Below are positions 1 through 14,683 of a stretch of DNA of 64,000 nt, one piece after another. Under the pieces are notes generated by a model. The model saw nothing but the letters and a program-made list of their open reading frames with translations. It did no database searches and had not been told where the DNA came from. The position numbers and the translations under genes are program-made. How positions within the stretch are numbered: the first letter of the stretch is position 1; each line of letters opens with the position of its first letter. Source of the stretch: Gymnopus androsaceus JB14. Lineage: Eukaryota; Basidiomycota; Agaricomycetes; Agaricales; Omphalotaceae. The stretch spans positions 930,001 to 994,000 of the forward strand of contig ML769383.1 in NCBI GenBank assembly GCA_009733575.1. Reading direction: 5' to 3'.

Positions 1-337
1 CATTTGCCATCGTAACCGACACCATGCGCACCGGTGCGTTCCCCACTTTCGAAGATGCTAAACCAGGCAAGTGTCTCTTCTTTGTTTGCTCTCTGTCTTT
101 GTGGCCGTCTGGCAATAATCGCGCATGTTCTGTCATTTAAAGCGGCATTTTCGCTAATACTCTTCGTTCCGCAATACTAACGCTGCATTTCAAGGTGTTG
201 GTTACGCATTCAATACCTTTACTTGGATTTTCTCTGTCATAATCGCTGTGGGAGTAGTAGTGACAGGTATCTCTGCTGACCAGGGTCATAAATGGGCAGC
301 TGGCAATAGGGCGTACCGCAGAATCTCGGACGCTTAA
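1..337 (+). CDS. C-terminal end of a small membrane protein (5' truncated by window edge)
   Basis: The reading frame is open from base 3 (residues FAIVTDTMRTG...) to base 66. It continues after an intron at 67-194 to a TAA at 335-337. The joined frame reads KPGVGYAFNTF and then a hydrophobic helix of about 18 residues (WIFSVIIAVGVVV), followed by a short polar tail ending RRISDA. The join works only if the intron uses a GC donor (AG|GCAAGT) with acceptor CAAG at 194 and a CTAAC branch site near 177-181. The nearby GT at 71 does not keep the frame. One transmembrane segment near the C-terminus is therefore seen. I do not recognise the family; a four-helix (MARVEL/SUR7-like) protein is only a guess. 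The start lies outside the window. Confidence 0.5.
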
Positions 338-543
338 GGTTCGAACTCTAGGATTAGCTTGCATCATTGACATTTGTGTTTTGATATTTTCTATGCTACA
401 CACGTTATTTGCTTCTTTGTACTCATTGTACTATCATCTCTTGACATTATTCAGTTACGATTGAAGACTGAGTTCAATTAAGACGTTCAAATGTAAATTA
501 CATCCTACAATGTACACTGTAAAGTCCAATCCGATTCCATTAC

Positions 544-2291
<1,748 letters not shown>

Positions 2292-2896
2292 GTTGTTCAG
2301 CTCGTGATAGCCGCGGCTTTGCTTTCCTGTGCAATGACGGCCATGACGAATATTGCTCCAAGCCTAGCAAGAGATAACTGAAAGGTAAGTATAGAAATGT
2401 CTGAATCTAGGAATTTCAGATCTGACATTTTAGCAGATACGTGAATTTTAGACTTAGACTTTACAAGTACTGAAATAAACAGGCCCGACCTGCTTTGGAT
2501 GTTGGATTCTTCTTCTGGCAATCTCGCAATACAAATCCTACAAGACAAGAGAGATGCTTCATTGACGCGCCAGAGTTCAAAGTTGACGCGTACCCGACCC
2601 GAAACCATCGGGCTGATGTCGCAACAGACCTCCGCTCACCTTCGCGTCAAACCTAGGACACATTTGTGCCTGCAAATGAAAGGAAAATCATGAAACCCTG
2701 AATATTCACCAAAATATTCACCAAGATACCGATACGAACCCAACGGACTTGACAAGCGTCGGTCTTGGCGCGATCTTTCCACAAAGTAGACCGTACGGCG
2801 GACGCGCACCAATGCATCAGCGTACTCACCTACCCTCCGGTATAAGAATATTTCTTATTGAACGGGGTTCTTTTCTCAATACCCTCCATACATCTT

Positions 2897-5138
2897 ATGC
2901 CTTCAGAGCCCATCGAAGCAGAATTCGCAACCCCACCGGCGCTTTCTCAGGCGCAGGAGGAAGAGTTTCGACAATTAGAGTTAGAAGGGCCTCTGCATGT
3001 CTCGCGTTTACTCCAGAGTAAAGCTGAAGGCTCCGACTCGAGCACAAATACTGTCATCGGGAGCGGCGACAATGCAAACGGAGATGAAGGACTGCCAACT
3101 TCTGCAGAAAATATAACTTCAATACAGGAGCTCGAACGCAAGTTGACTCGAGACGGCTTTCACATTGTTGGGTTTGAGAAGGGCCAGCAAGAGGATCCAC
3201 GAGAATGGAGTCGAGGACGAAAGTGGTATATTACATTGACTACTGCTTTCTTATGCTTGGCTGTTGCAATGGGTTCGTCGATCGTAACTGGAGAGTGAGT
3301 TCCTCAGCTTCAATCCTTCTATATGTTCCCTTGCTTATGAGATATTCTTTCATCCTCAGTCTACAAGACCCTGTCGTTGAACTAAGCTCGACGCAGGAAA
3401 TCCTGAATCTAACGGTCACCTGCTTCGTAATTGGCTTCGGCCTTTGGGTACGCTTACTTCAATGTTGAGGCTCAAGTTTGATAGCTCAGTACCATCCCAA
3501 ATAGTCCGCTGGCTTTCGCCCCGCTTTCAGAAGTAGTCGGGCGTACTCCAATGTACCAAGCCAGTATCTTTCTATACTTCATCTTCACGCTCCCTAGTGC
3601 CCTAGCAAAAAACGCGGCTACGCTCGTTGTGGCAAGGCAGATCGCAGGATTGGCGGCTTCTGCACCAATGTGTAATGTCGGAGGAAGTATCGCTGATATT
3701 TGGAGTGTGGAAGGTATGTTTCAATGAAATAGGTAGAGTTTTTGCATGCATACTGACGAGTGGAAAGAGAGAGGTGTGCCTATGGCAATATTCTCAGTGA
3801 CTATCTTGTAAGAAGGTTTTGTTCTGTTATTGCTTGACATGGCGATACTAATTACCTTGCCTCTTAGTATGGGACCATGTATCGGCCCATTACTCGGCGG
3901 TTGGATAGGCGAGAGGGCAGGATGGCGTTGGATTTGTACGTCCCTTCTGGCTTTAAGCATCATTATATTAATTCTACGTCTAGACTGGGTCTTGTTCATA
4001 TTCGCCGGCTGTTGTTTCCTCCTCACCCTTTTTCTTCCGGAGACTCTCGCTCCTGTCATCCTTCGTAAAAAGGCGGCAAAGCTTCGCAAGGAAACAGGAG
4101 ACTCTAAGTATATGACTCTAGAAGAGGCGGAGAAGCGTCCGCTGGGAGAAGTGTTCAAGACGGCACTGCTACGACCTATCGTGCTGTTGTTCACGGAGGT
4201 TATTGTTATCTTGTTCTCATTCTGTGAGTTCAAGTTCAAGCTTCGCCGTGAAGCCGAACACTTAATACCGACATGTAGATCTGGCCTTTGTCTACAGTCT
4301 GCTATATCTCCTGTTCTTTGCTATGCCCATTGCCTTTTCCGAGATTCGAGGCTACAGTAGCGGAATTACTGGTACATATAACATTCCTCAGTGGTTTGTG
4401 ACGTTTCTGACACCCATTGCAAGGTGTAACATTCCTCAGTATAATGGTATGTTTTCTGACTCGCAACACGTTGAATGCTGAACCTTGGATGATTTCAGAT
4501 GGGGATTTCTTTAGCAATGTGCTTGCTACCCTTCCAAGAACGTACGTACCGCGCATACACACAGTACGGGACTTATCCAGAGGCTCGTCTTTTCGGGATG
4601 ATGGTCGGGGCAATGTGAGTTTCTTCAATTAAGAGCACTGGGATATTTTTTTTGATTGGGGTCTTGTATTTACAAAGCGTCCTACCCATCGGTCTTCTGA
4701 TATTCGCCTTCACAGGAGCATACGCCCATGTAAATTTCATGGGTACGTCTCGACCTGAAGAACCTTCAAAGTGTTCTAATTTCGTCGCCTATAGGTCCCT
4801 GCGTCGCCGGTGCCATTTTTGGCTTTGCCATGATCCTCATATACGTCTCCGCCAACTCCTACATCGTCGACTCTTACTCGTCCTTTGCCGCGTCCGCTAT
4901 CGCGGCGAAGACCCTTCTCAGATCCGAAGTCGGCGCCGCCGTCCCCTTGTATGTTGAGCAGATGTTCTCGCATATGGGCTTTCAGTGGGCTGGACTTCTC
5001 CTAGCATTGGTGGCCATAGTAATAGCGCCAATTCCGTTCGTGTTTTATCGGTACGGGGAGAGGATAAGGTGTTCTTCGAAAAGGGCGACGAAGAGTATAA
5101 GAAGAAAGGAACGCGTTCTGGAAGATGTTAAGAGCTAG
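2897..5138 (+). CDS. MFS transporter, DHA1 (drug/polyamine proton antiporter) type
   Basis: Proton-driven efflux carrier of the plasma membrane. The cytosolic N-terminus of about 125 residues is acidic and Ser-rich and ends in WSRGRKWYIT, the usual lead into helix 1 of fungal DHA1 proteins. Later exons give the loop 2-3 signature PLSEVVGRTPMY, helix 4-5 text VARQIAGLAASAPMCNVGG, the antiporter-type MGPCIGPLLGGWIGERAGWRW, and the central loop RPLGEVFKTALLRPIVLLF. The last exon carries helices 9-12 (FAMILIYVSANSYIVDSY, VPLYVEQMFSHMG) and a basic tail. About eight short introns are present. The ATG at 2897 gives the natural start (MPSEPIEAEF); an in-frame ATG at 2858 is possible. The substrate cannot be told from sequence. 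Confidence 0.88.
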
Positions 5139-5228
5139 GAATAACAGCAGTTCGATAACTTATCCTAAATACTATTCATACTATACTTTCAATATTGATT
5201 AATTGATTAATCCTTCGTAAAGGCGTAA

Positions 5229-6143
5229 ATAAAGAAGTACTGCTTGTTTACGCTGAGTGAGTGTGTTGGTTTCCTGTAGTTTCCTGTGTTGCAGAACATC
5301 ACAGACTCAGCCACCATTAAAATAAAGTACTGTAGAATGTTAGATACTGAGAATGCAAGAAGGCGTAAGCACCAATCAAAAAGGAAAGAGAATCAACTCA
5401 AATGCAATAGGAAAGTCTCTGTCATTACTATGATAGATACTTACGGAGAAAGTAAGTGACAAGATGTTAGAACTGTCCAGGTAATGAGCATAATTAGAAT
5501 ATTAAAAAATTATAACCGGTATGAAAAATGTAACGTGCATGTATATACAGATCGGAGATCGAAAACAGAACAGAACAAGCAAAGACAGAAAAAAGCACAG
5601 CTACAAGCAAACACGCCGATGGTCCATAACGCCGAGACTCTTTGCCTTCAGATCAGCGTAATAGATCCAAGCGTTGATCATTTGAAGGACATCGATATGC
5701 GAGAAACTCTGCGTCCTGCGATACCAATTCGTCCAATGCCTTCCGAGACGTGACCGACACACGCAGCCCACCAACGCCCGAGCCACTGAAAACACTGTGA
5801 CGCGAATTCGAGGTAGCGTACCCAGTCATTACTTCGTCGTGTACATCAGACCCAAGAGACTCGCATGGCGGGAAACTGTTGAACCTGCTGCTGATGCTGA
5901 TATGTTGGTACTGCTGTGCTGATATGGCTGTTGTTGTGCTGCGATTCATACAGCTCCTTCCTCAGGCGACCGAGATTGCCTCTTCTTGCCCAAAAAGCTC
6001 GATAACCGAACATCGACCGTCGTTTTGTTGGTCCCTGCTTGGCCCTGCGAAAGAATTCCGTGGGGTAGTATCAGTGGGTAACACAGAGACCCACGCAAAT
6101 CGCTGATGAGTCGGAGCCAGATTTCACCTAGGGTTGGTCGCCA
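5229..6143 (-). pseudogene. Duplicated, frameshifted 3' fragment of the gene at 10152-13164 (copy A)
   Basis: This stretch matches 9742-10640 along its whole length, in the same orientation. The match includes the 3' untranslated part (shared TGTTAGATACTGA, GAATCAACTC and ATTACTATGATAGAT blocks) and the C-terminal coding end: GSDVHDEVMTGYATSNSR, then SVFSGSGVGG, ending NDQRLDLLR. In this copy a one-base insertion near 5853 (CCCAAGAGAC against CCCAGAGAC in copy B) breaks the frame just upstream of GSDVHDE. There are further small indels, so it cannot encode the protein. It ends at about 6143, where the two copies diverge. It lies directly after the MFS gene. Confidence 0.85.
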
Positions 6144-6194
6144 TAGTTGAATATTTCATGAGAGCTATTGCACATACAGCAGGAATAAATACAG

Positions 6195-7909
6195 CTATGT
6201 TGGACTAGGGTAATAAGCCATAATTTTATTGAATATATCTTCAGCGGTTCCTACCACAGAATTATTAGTTAAAGGCCAAGATACATGAAGGAACGTACTT
6301 GAGGTCTGATTCTTGTCAGAAGAACCCGATCCAATCGAGTTGTCTGACAGCCTTTTTTGAGGCACATATGTGGCCAGACTGTTGTGCAGCAATTGTGCTG
6401 CTCTCGTTCCCAGTTCATAGTTCAGGTCAAATGATAAACCAAGACCAGCTGCAAATGATAGGTCGGGGGCAACCCATCTGCGATACATTTTGCCATGGGT
6501 TCCGTGCACTGCAAATGGTTTCTAGGATGCCATTCAAGTCAGCAACTTTAGAAGCACAGAAAAAGGGAAAGAATGCACGAGACTGGTCGGTGGATTTGCA
6601 TTTAATACTTCTGGATATGCTTCTTTGATTATGGCATGACAACCAATGCATAGAAGCTTGGACGTTCCAATGACTCCATAAGTTGGAGGGAAACCCTTCA
6701 ACGCCCTCTTGATCAGCGTCTCAAAAATGACTAGTTCGGCATGGAGCATGACATTTTCTCTTGACTTCATTCCAGGAGTGTCTGCCGCTACCGAAAAGAC
6801 TGGAAGATTCTTCAACAGTTTTCTGGGTTGTACCTGGATTTTTCGTTTTGATGTTGGGTGTACTTGAATGTTAAACATCCTATTGAAGAATCCGTGATAC
6901 GACGGGGAAACAGTTAGGCGAAGGAGTCTTCGCGTATGAATGACAATAGCGATGATACGGTAGATGTACCGCGTCATGGAGAAACCTTTTAAATGATCAC
7001 TTATAATTGCATGACGTTGGAAAAATGAATAAGACAAACCTTCCTCCAGAGTACTATCGTCCTCAGGATCTGAAATGTTACAGATAATCAGTTATCATCG
7101 CATGTCATCAGAAGAGTGAACATATACAAACTGTGGCCATCTTCGTCATCTTCAAGTTCAATGACATCCAAAATATCAGAGTCACGGCCGTAGTCCACAT
7201 CAGATAACATCTGAGCAACAGTGTCCTTGTCGCTGCTCCGACGAACTAACTCATCAAGGTTATCCAGACATGTCCACAGAGCTGATAACGATTTCACATC
7301 TTTTTGAACGGCGTAAACTGAGGCCAGTGCATATATGACATCTATAATTTGAACTATCATGTTGAAGAGTGCCAAGAACTTTGCTCTGTTTGCAAGCTCG
7401 CTCCGTATCTCTTTAACCCGTTTATGCCAGGTGTCATCCCGCTTCATCAAGCTCGCCGTGAATTTCCGGAAAGTATAGTCAAGGACAAATTGTCCAAGAG
7501 CCTCTCGGGATTTGAGATCGATGACTTCTTCAATTTTAGAACTCTGTTGTGTCGAAGGACTCTGTTGTGCAAGGGGTGAAGGTGAATTAGGACAGGATGT
7601 GGATATCTCCTTTAGGAGTGTAAGAATGTGTTGGAGATATGGTATTGTGGTCGCTGGTACTTCGCGATTCTCTGCGATATGCAGATCTAGGTTGGTCTTG
7701 TCGACGCCGATCGCAACCGCGAAAACCTGCCCGTGAGCTTGGTTTACGCATAAAGCTGCCAATGCATTCGCGACCGAGAGTATTCGCTGGGTGTCGACGT
7801 CTGTCTGACGGTGCACGACTGTCTTCAGCTTCAGGAGGCCATCATTAGAGCGGTCGCTCAAGTAAAAATAACTTTCCAAAAGAGGTACGGGGGGTTCCGG
7901 TGCGGTCAT
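6195..7909 (-). CDS. OTT_1508-like cytidine-deaminase-fold protein
   Basis: Fungal member of the deaminase superfamily; substrate unknown (nucleic acid or free nucleotide). The first exon (from ATG 7909) encodes about 260 residues of a mostly helical N-terminal region with an acidic end (DVIELEDDEDGH). After two short introns comes the deaminase core: MLHAELVIFETLI supplies the HAE zinc/proton-shuttle motif, and SKLLCIGCHAIIKEAYPEV supplies the CxxC zinc ligands. The final exons contain HGTHGKMYRRWVAPDLSF, matching the HGxxYxxW ending usual in the fungal family. The HAE and CxxC residues are all present, so the protein looks catalytically competent. It sits between two copies of a segmental duplication and beside a retroelement remnant, so it is probably a mobile or recently acquired locus. 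The family assignment is from motifs only. Confidence 0.72.
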
Positions 7910-8688
7910 GGAGAGAGAGTTGAACAGGAAAAAGGGGTCACCAGTTTATGACACACCAACGACAAGAACACTGTCTCGCTGCTGTATTCAATACGTAGGA
8001 GTGAGTGGGCGTAAGGGCTGGGCTCGGGGTGCAGGAACGCGGAGCAATTCACAACCTGAAAGCAGAGCACTGTGCAGCGACGACGATGAATGTCGAAGCG
8101 AAATTGCATCACGGCATAACTTACAGACTTTAGCTTCTCTATCTCTTCTCTACTATTTTTACCGACAGTCAGTGTACGCTTCGCGACTCGGACCCATCCG
8201 ATTTCGGTGAAGCCCTAGTCGGGCAGGTACTACGCTCCGCGCGCTTGCAGGTCTCTGTCGGTCTCACATTTCTCTTGTTTCAGTTTGTACTTGGTATGTA
8301 GAGAGTTTGATTCATAACTTGATTTCGGATTGCTCAAAAGGCAATTGTGGGATTGTACATCCCTATTTTGCTACAAAACTTCGGATTTGGCTCACATAGA
8401 CTAAGTACCAGGTAAATTCTCTCTCTTTTCTTTTTTTCTTTCCTTTTCCACTTGAAAAAACTTGAAAAAAAAACTGAATCTCCACAGACATAATCTCCAC
8501 AGACATAAACCACAAGCCGAGACTCTTGGGAGTCAGTACCTTTTCTGACCTCTCGAGCTCTCAGGTGTGTGTAGCTACTTACAGTCTTGGCTTTGGCCCT
8601 TTCTCACCCCTCTGAGCTCTCAGCGTCGTTTTCGTATTTTGCACTATTGTTGATACATCATTACATTCAATCTAAATAATAGACGGTA
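7910..8688. other. Gene-free spacer between deaminase gene and gag-like remnant
   Basis: No supportable gene. It must hold the deaminase promoter (lower end) and any 5' part of the retroelement remnant. A pyrimidine tract near 8424-8450, a doubled CTTGAAAAAA (8452-8470) and a doubled AATCTCCACAGACATA (about 8478-8506) are visible. Confidence 0.5.
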
Positions 8689-9655
8689 ATGCTCTCAGTC
8701 AGCAGCTACGACAACAGCAGCCTCAGAAAGATGGTCAGTCACAGCAGAATCCCTCTAGAAATAGAATTCACGGCGACTCGGATCGATCACGCTCCCCAGC
8801 TCTTCCAGAGCTGCATGGAAGTCGTTCGCGGTTTCGAGAAAGGTGAGAAGGCTAAAGTCTCAGCTTTACTCGAAATCCAGGCCCTCCTTGCTGCAGCGAA
8901 TCTCTCTCAGGAGTCTCTCGCGCAAAGCCTCGCGCTCTATCTCAAGCTTCTTGATTCCATCGAGAGCAAGAGAAAGAAGGCTGCTGAACAAGGAGGAAAC
9001 GGAGACCCCAACGTTGCTGCTACGTCTCGAAAGCGAACCCGTGAAGAAGAGGAAGAAGGGTCTGATGATGGCTCCGAGACCCAAGGTGACGGTGGTCCCT
9101 CTCGTCGAAAGATTGACGAGACTGTCCTACCCTGGCTCAATCGTGCCTTCTCTTCGAAAGTCAATCTCTCAGAGTCTCGCGAATCTCGCCCGCTCGACAA
9201 AGTATGCCCGTCTACCATTCAATCCCAACTTGATTGTCCCGTCTTTGCATCGTCACTGGAAAACCAGCACGATTTGACCATATTTTCTCAATGCACGCTA
9301 CCACCCTCGACGAGCGTCAGACACAAAAGGTCGGGAAAGTTGAATTCAAGTTCGGAACTACGCTGGAAAGAAAGACAGTAACTCGGGAGACTGGCAAATT
9401 GTCTTTGCCAGTACTCTAAGGCACTTACCTTCATCTTCCCTTATCGAGGCGATGAGCTTGAAAAGTATGGGTAGGGTGAACACAACATCCGACTTTTGGA
9501 GCACTCTGAGCGACCACTACAAGGTCACCAGGCAATCCGCTATCGATTTTCGCAGTCTCGTCAATACGAATTCACCAATTTCAGTGAGTTCCGCTGAATT
9601 CTGTCCTTCAAAACAGACCAGAACTGCTGGAATACTGGGATGAGATTGGCCTGCC
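8689..9655 (+). pseudogene. Gag-like retroelement gene remnant (frameshifted)
   Basis: An intact 5' frame (from ATG 8689) gives a helical region (LLEIQALLAAANLSQESLAQ), a basic/acidic linker (SRKRTREEEEEGSDDG) and KIDETVLPWLNRA. The similarity then jumps frames. Around 9170-9280 another frame gives SLANLARSTKYARLPFNPNL; a third gives IFSMHATTLDERQTQKVGKV and EFKFGTTLERKTV; then DWQIVFASTLR, FIFPYRGDELEKYG and AIRYRFSQSRQYEFTNFSEF appear in fragments up to about 9640. The order matches a gag-like protein that I recall being common in agaricomycete genomes beside reverse transcriptases. At least three frame changes and stops show decay. No reverse transcriptase, integrase or terminal repeat is seen nearby. 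Family assignment is from memory of the pattern. Confidence 0.55.
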
Positions 9656-9741
9656 ACATGATAAACCGAAGCAGTTGTGGGGTGCCAAGCTCCTTATCCT
9701 TCGGTTTAGAGGTAGACCCAAATGCTATGACTATCACTATA

Positions 9742-10640
9742 AAAGAAGTACTGCTGAGTGGTTTCCAGTGTTCAACTTGAATAGAATATCACAGACATAA
9801 ATTACTGTAAAATGTTAGATACTGAAAATGCAAGAACGGCCGTAAGTACACCAGTAAAAAAGGAAAGAGAGAATCAACTCGAATGCAAGAAGAAAGTCTG
9901 TGTCATTACTATGATAGATATGTACTTACGGAGAAAGTGAGTGACAAAAGTTAGAACTGCGCGACCGGTACCCAAGTAATGAGCATAATTGGAATATAAA
10001 AGAACGTATAACCGGTATGAAAAAAAATGTAGACGTGCATGCTATATACAGATTGGAGATCGAAAACAGAACAAGAAAAGACAGAAGAAAGCACAGCGAC
10101 AAGCAACAAGCTGATGGTCCATAACGCCGAGACTCTTGCTTCCCCTTCTCGTCAGCGTAATAGATCTAAGCGTTGATCATTTGAAGGATATCGATATGCG
10201 ACAAACTCTGCATCCTGCGATACCAATTCATCCAATGCCTTCCGCGACGTGACTGACATACGCGGCCCACCAACGCCCGAGCCACTGAAAACACTGTGAC
10301 GCGAATTCGAGGTAGCGTACCCAGTCATTACTTCGTCGTGTACATCAGACCCAGAGACTCGCATGGCGGGAAACTGTTGAACCTGCTGCTGATGCTGATA
10401 TGGTTGCTGGTATGGCTGTTGTTGGTGCTGCGGCTCATACAACTCCTTCTCAGGCGACCGAGATTGCCTCTTCTTGCCCAAAAAACTCGATAGCCCGAAC
10501 ATCGACCGTCGTTTTGTTGGTCCTGTTGGCCCGGCAAGAGAATTTCGTGCGGTTGGATCAGTGGGTAAACGCAGAGACCCACGCGAATCACCGAATTCAC
10601 CATAATTCGGAGCCAAACTTCGCCTGGGGTTGGTCGCCGT
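9742..10640. repeat. Segmental duplication, copy B (parental copy)
   Basis: Direct-repeat partner of 5229-6143. It is the genuine 3' end and downstream flank of the gene at 10152-13164, with the reading frame intact. The two copies begin to match at AAAGAAGTACTGCT and stop matching just after GGGGTTGGTCGCC. Confidence 0.85.
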
Positions 10641-13164
10641 CCTGCCGTTTGTTGATCTGCTGAGGAGACCACTGAGGTTCGGGCGAGAAGTGAGGCCGCC
10701 AAACGATTGTCTGCGCACTTCGGTGCGAAATGCAGCTTGGGGAGGTAGAAAGTCGTGTGGAGCTCCAGTGCCCGGAGGTCGAGAATCAAAGGTGTAAACG
10801 GTACGTGGACGGCTGCTATCGCGGGCATTACCATTGACATATGGTCGAAGGGTAGCAGCGTCACTGGGCAGAGGCGGTAATGACTTTTCACGAGACATTG
10901 TAGATATTGTCAACCGTGACGAGACCGTCTGCGAAAGGTGGTTGGCGATAGGCACGTCGGCGATTGGTACAGCAGTCTGGTAAACGCGTTGTCGTAGATC
11001 TGGTTCTGATATCACAGAGTACACGTTTTTGGTACCGACCAGTCCAGAGTTTTGAGTTTCCGTCTCTTCGCCACTAGGACTAGGCTTTCGCGTCTCGGGA
11101 GTGTCTTGATCCGCACCAGATTGGCGAGAGGATGCTGGAGATGGAAGGGTGGTGGACGGTGCAGTAGGGGGAGAGACACCGGTCGTCGATGGAAGAGCCA
11201 GTCTGGGAGAGGCTGTCGAGGGAAGCGATGGTGTGGAAGCATGCCGAGCACCCATTCGATCACCAGGACTTCCTCGACTGACAAGATAGGATATCGGTGG
11301 AGGAGGAGCCAACGGGTAATCCGCATCATCTTCCGTGCGATCGAGAGATTGGCTCTCTCTCGTACTCGAAGCGTCGTTCTTTCCTGACCTAGTCACCAAA
11401 TGCCAAATCTTGGCCAGACCTTTTTTCTTTTTTGGCTTTTCCACCGATTGCCGTGATGTCACAGGTGCCAACTCTGCGGTCGGCCAAATTTGACTTTTCC
11501 GAGAGGAACCTATCTCAACTGGAGACTGCACCATCTGTGCTCTGGTTCCTTCTCTCTGGAGAGCGACACTATTCGAGAATTAGTTGATCGGTTTAGAAAC
11601 ATTGAATATACGTTACGCACTGCATATCCATCATGCTGCCTGACACGCCTGACACGCCTGACATGGCTAAACTATCCTGACTCTTCCAATAACTTGACCT
11701 CACACCAAAGAAGCGTGTACGCCTAGGTGACGGTGATCCTAGACTGTGCACATCAGAGAAGGATGCCTGTGATAAGGCCCGCGGTAAATCCGGCCTATCC
11801 AGGGGGGCAGTCAAGACGCTCATTGGCCGCGCTGAACTGGCTTGGGAGTATCGGGAGTAAGGCTTTAGCCCAACACCGCTATCCGTATGAGGTGCCGCAA
11901 GACTGTGCGTCGACATTAGAGAATTGACGTCCACAGCGGAGCTACGCGAAGACTTTCTTGCACGGCGCTCATCTTTACGGCGGCGATCTCTCGCCTCCTT
12001 CTCCTCCTTGCGGACATCAACGTGCTCGACAATCATACCATTTTCGAGAAGGGTAACATCGCGTGAATGCGAACGGTCGTGAGCACGAGGGAAAGCGGGG
12101 GACGCAGGAGATATAGGAGGTTTGATACGGACGCCTCCGTTATCGTCGGCCGGTGTAGCACTGTTTCCCATGTCATAGGCAGACCGTCTGAGCTGCGAAT
12201 AAGTGTCTCGCATTCTGCTGTCGAGTTCTTTGGCCTCGTGTAAAGCTCGAGCACGAGCGAGCGCTTCAGCTTCGAGCAGCGTCCGCTGTGATTTGATATA
12301 CGAATTTAATGTCTGCTGCCGTGAAGTTGGTTCTCGAGGATTCTTGAGAGATATTCAGCGTAAGAAAAAATCATAAATAATAGTACGCACCACGCTCAAC
12401 CACAGCTTGAGGTTTGGCTCTGTCAATTTACCGCCTTTTGTTTTGGGTCTCGGAGGCCCATCTGTATTGACAATACCGGTAGCTTCCTCCTCTGCTTCCT
12501 GACGCTTCAACTCTTCGAAATGAACGTCGCTTTCTCTTTCCCAGACGCCCGGAGACGTAACATCGACATCGGCCATATCCTGGTCTCGCATTGCACATTC
12601 AATGCAGACTTCTTCTGGAGGGGTATTAGGAAGATAGACAGGATTTACGGGATTTGGAGAGACATTTTGGATATATGTTGGCTGCTGAGGATAAGCTCGT
12701 TGTCTTGATGAAATGGGAGGAGTATATGTCGGAGAAGCTGAAAGTGGGATGATGAGGGGACCATTGGCATTACTCGGACCTGCGCCAATACCTGCAGCAG
12801 GCAAAGAAGGATGCCTCGGAGCTGAAGGAAGTAAAGTAGCTGGCAAAGGAGAATCCTGCTGAGCATCATTGTCAAGGCTGTAGCGCTCAACAACTCTGCG
12901 ATTGTTCTGAGGCAAGGAATACGAGATGGAAGATGACTGGACATCGGAAGCTCCATTTCTAGAAGGAACTTTCTGCAAAGCTGGACTTGTTCTGCCCTCT
13001 TTTTCCTCTGGCTCCCATCCAGACCTCTGATCCTGTGCTGATTTGACCGTAAGAGTCGGATACCGATTGTCTCTAAAATCGAGCTCGTTCATGAGCGGTG
13101 TGTGTAAAGCACCGTTCATAGAAGGGCCCGGGCCATTTTGTGCAGAATAGAGGGCAGTAGTCAT
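10152..13164 (-). CDS. Large disordered Ser/Pro-rich protein, function unknown
   Basis: Starts at 13164 (MTTALYSAQNG) and ends at 10152 (NDQRLDLLR); three main exons, roughly 13164-12400, 12340-11600 and 11540-10152. The most ordered part is near residues 185-225: EEVCIECAMRDQDMADVDV with two cysteines, followed by SPGVWERESDVHFEELKRQE and KLTEPNLKLWLSV. Exon 2 gives a charged coiled-coil (RTLLEAEALARARALHEAKE, KEEKEARDRRRKDERRARK). Exon 3 is low complexity, Ser/Pro/Arg-rich with a Gln-rich run (QHQQQPYQQPYQHQQQ) and ends in the conserved tail copied in the duplication. No enzyme motif is seen. The CIECAMRDQD region looks like a conserved basidiomycete signature, but I cannot name a function. 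A cytoskeletal or polarity scaffold is only a guess from its composition. Confidence 0.75.
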
Positions 13165-13504
13165 CGTCGAAAGGGAAAGAGAAGGAGCTTGAAGTTTAAT
13201 GGAGAAAGTTTCAGACTAAGCGACCCTGGTTCAACAGCACCAAACTTTCTGCTCCTTTGGCCGAAGTCCCAGATATTTCCTTGGAATTCTGTCCAGTCCG
13301 GTCCAGAGTTGTAAGAGAAAGAGAAAGAGAACTGAATCCAATTGCCTACGGCGCTCAGCGGACCTTTACGGATCCCGGACCTTTTTTCAGAATCTTCCAT
13401 TTTCATTATTCATACATACTCTCTATAGCAAAGTTATGTATGAATTTACATGGAGATAAGTAGCTGTAAATGTTCTGCCTACGTACAACTACGTTTACTT
13501 TAAT

Positions 13505-14555
<1,051 letters not shown>

Positions 14556-14683
14556 GACGGTCGGAATAAGACGCCGAGTAAATGTAATAGTTCTGATTGG
14601 CTGACATATTCACGTGCTGGGCGCTAAATCATGCCGTGCTCTTCCTCTCCATTGCCTCTCCAAGGCCTTTCTAGTCCCTCGCA

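Noticed and set aside
7908..8210. Plus-strand ORF opposite the deaminase start
   Set aside because: Antisense to the promoter and start region of the real gene, without family features.
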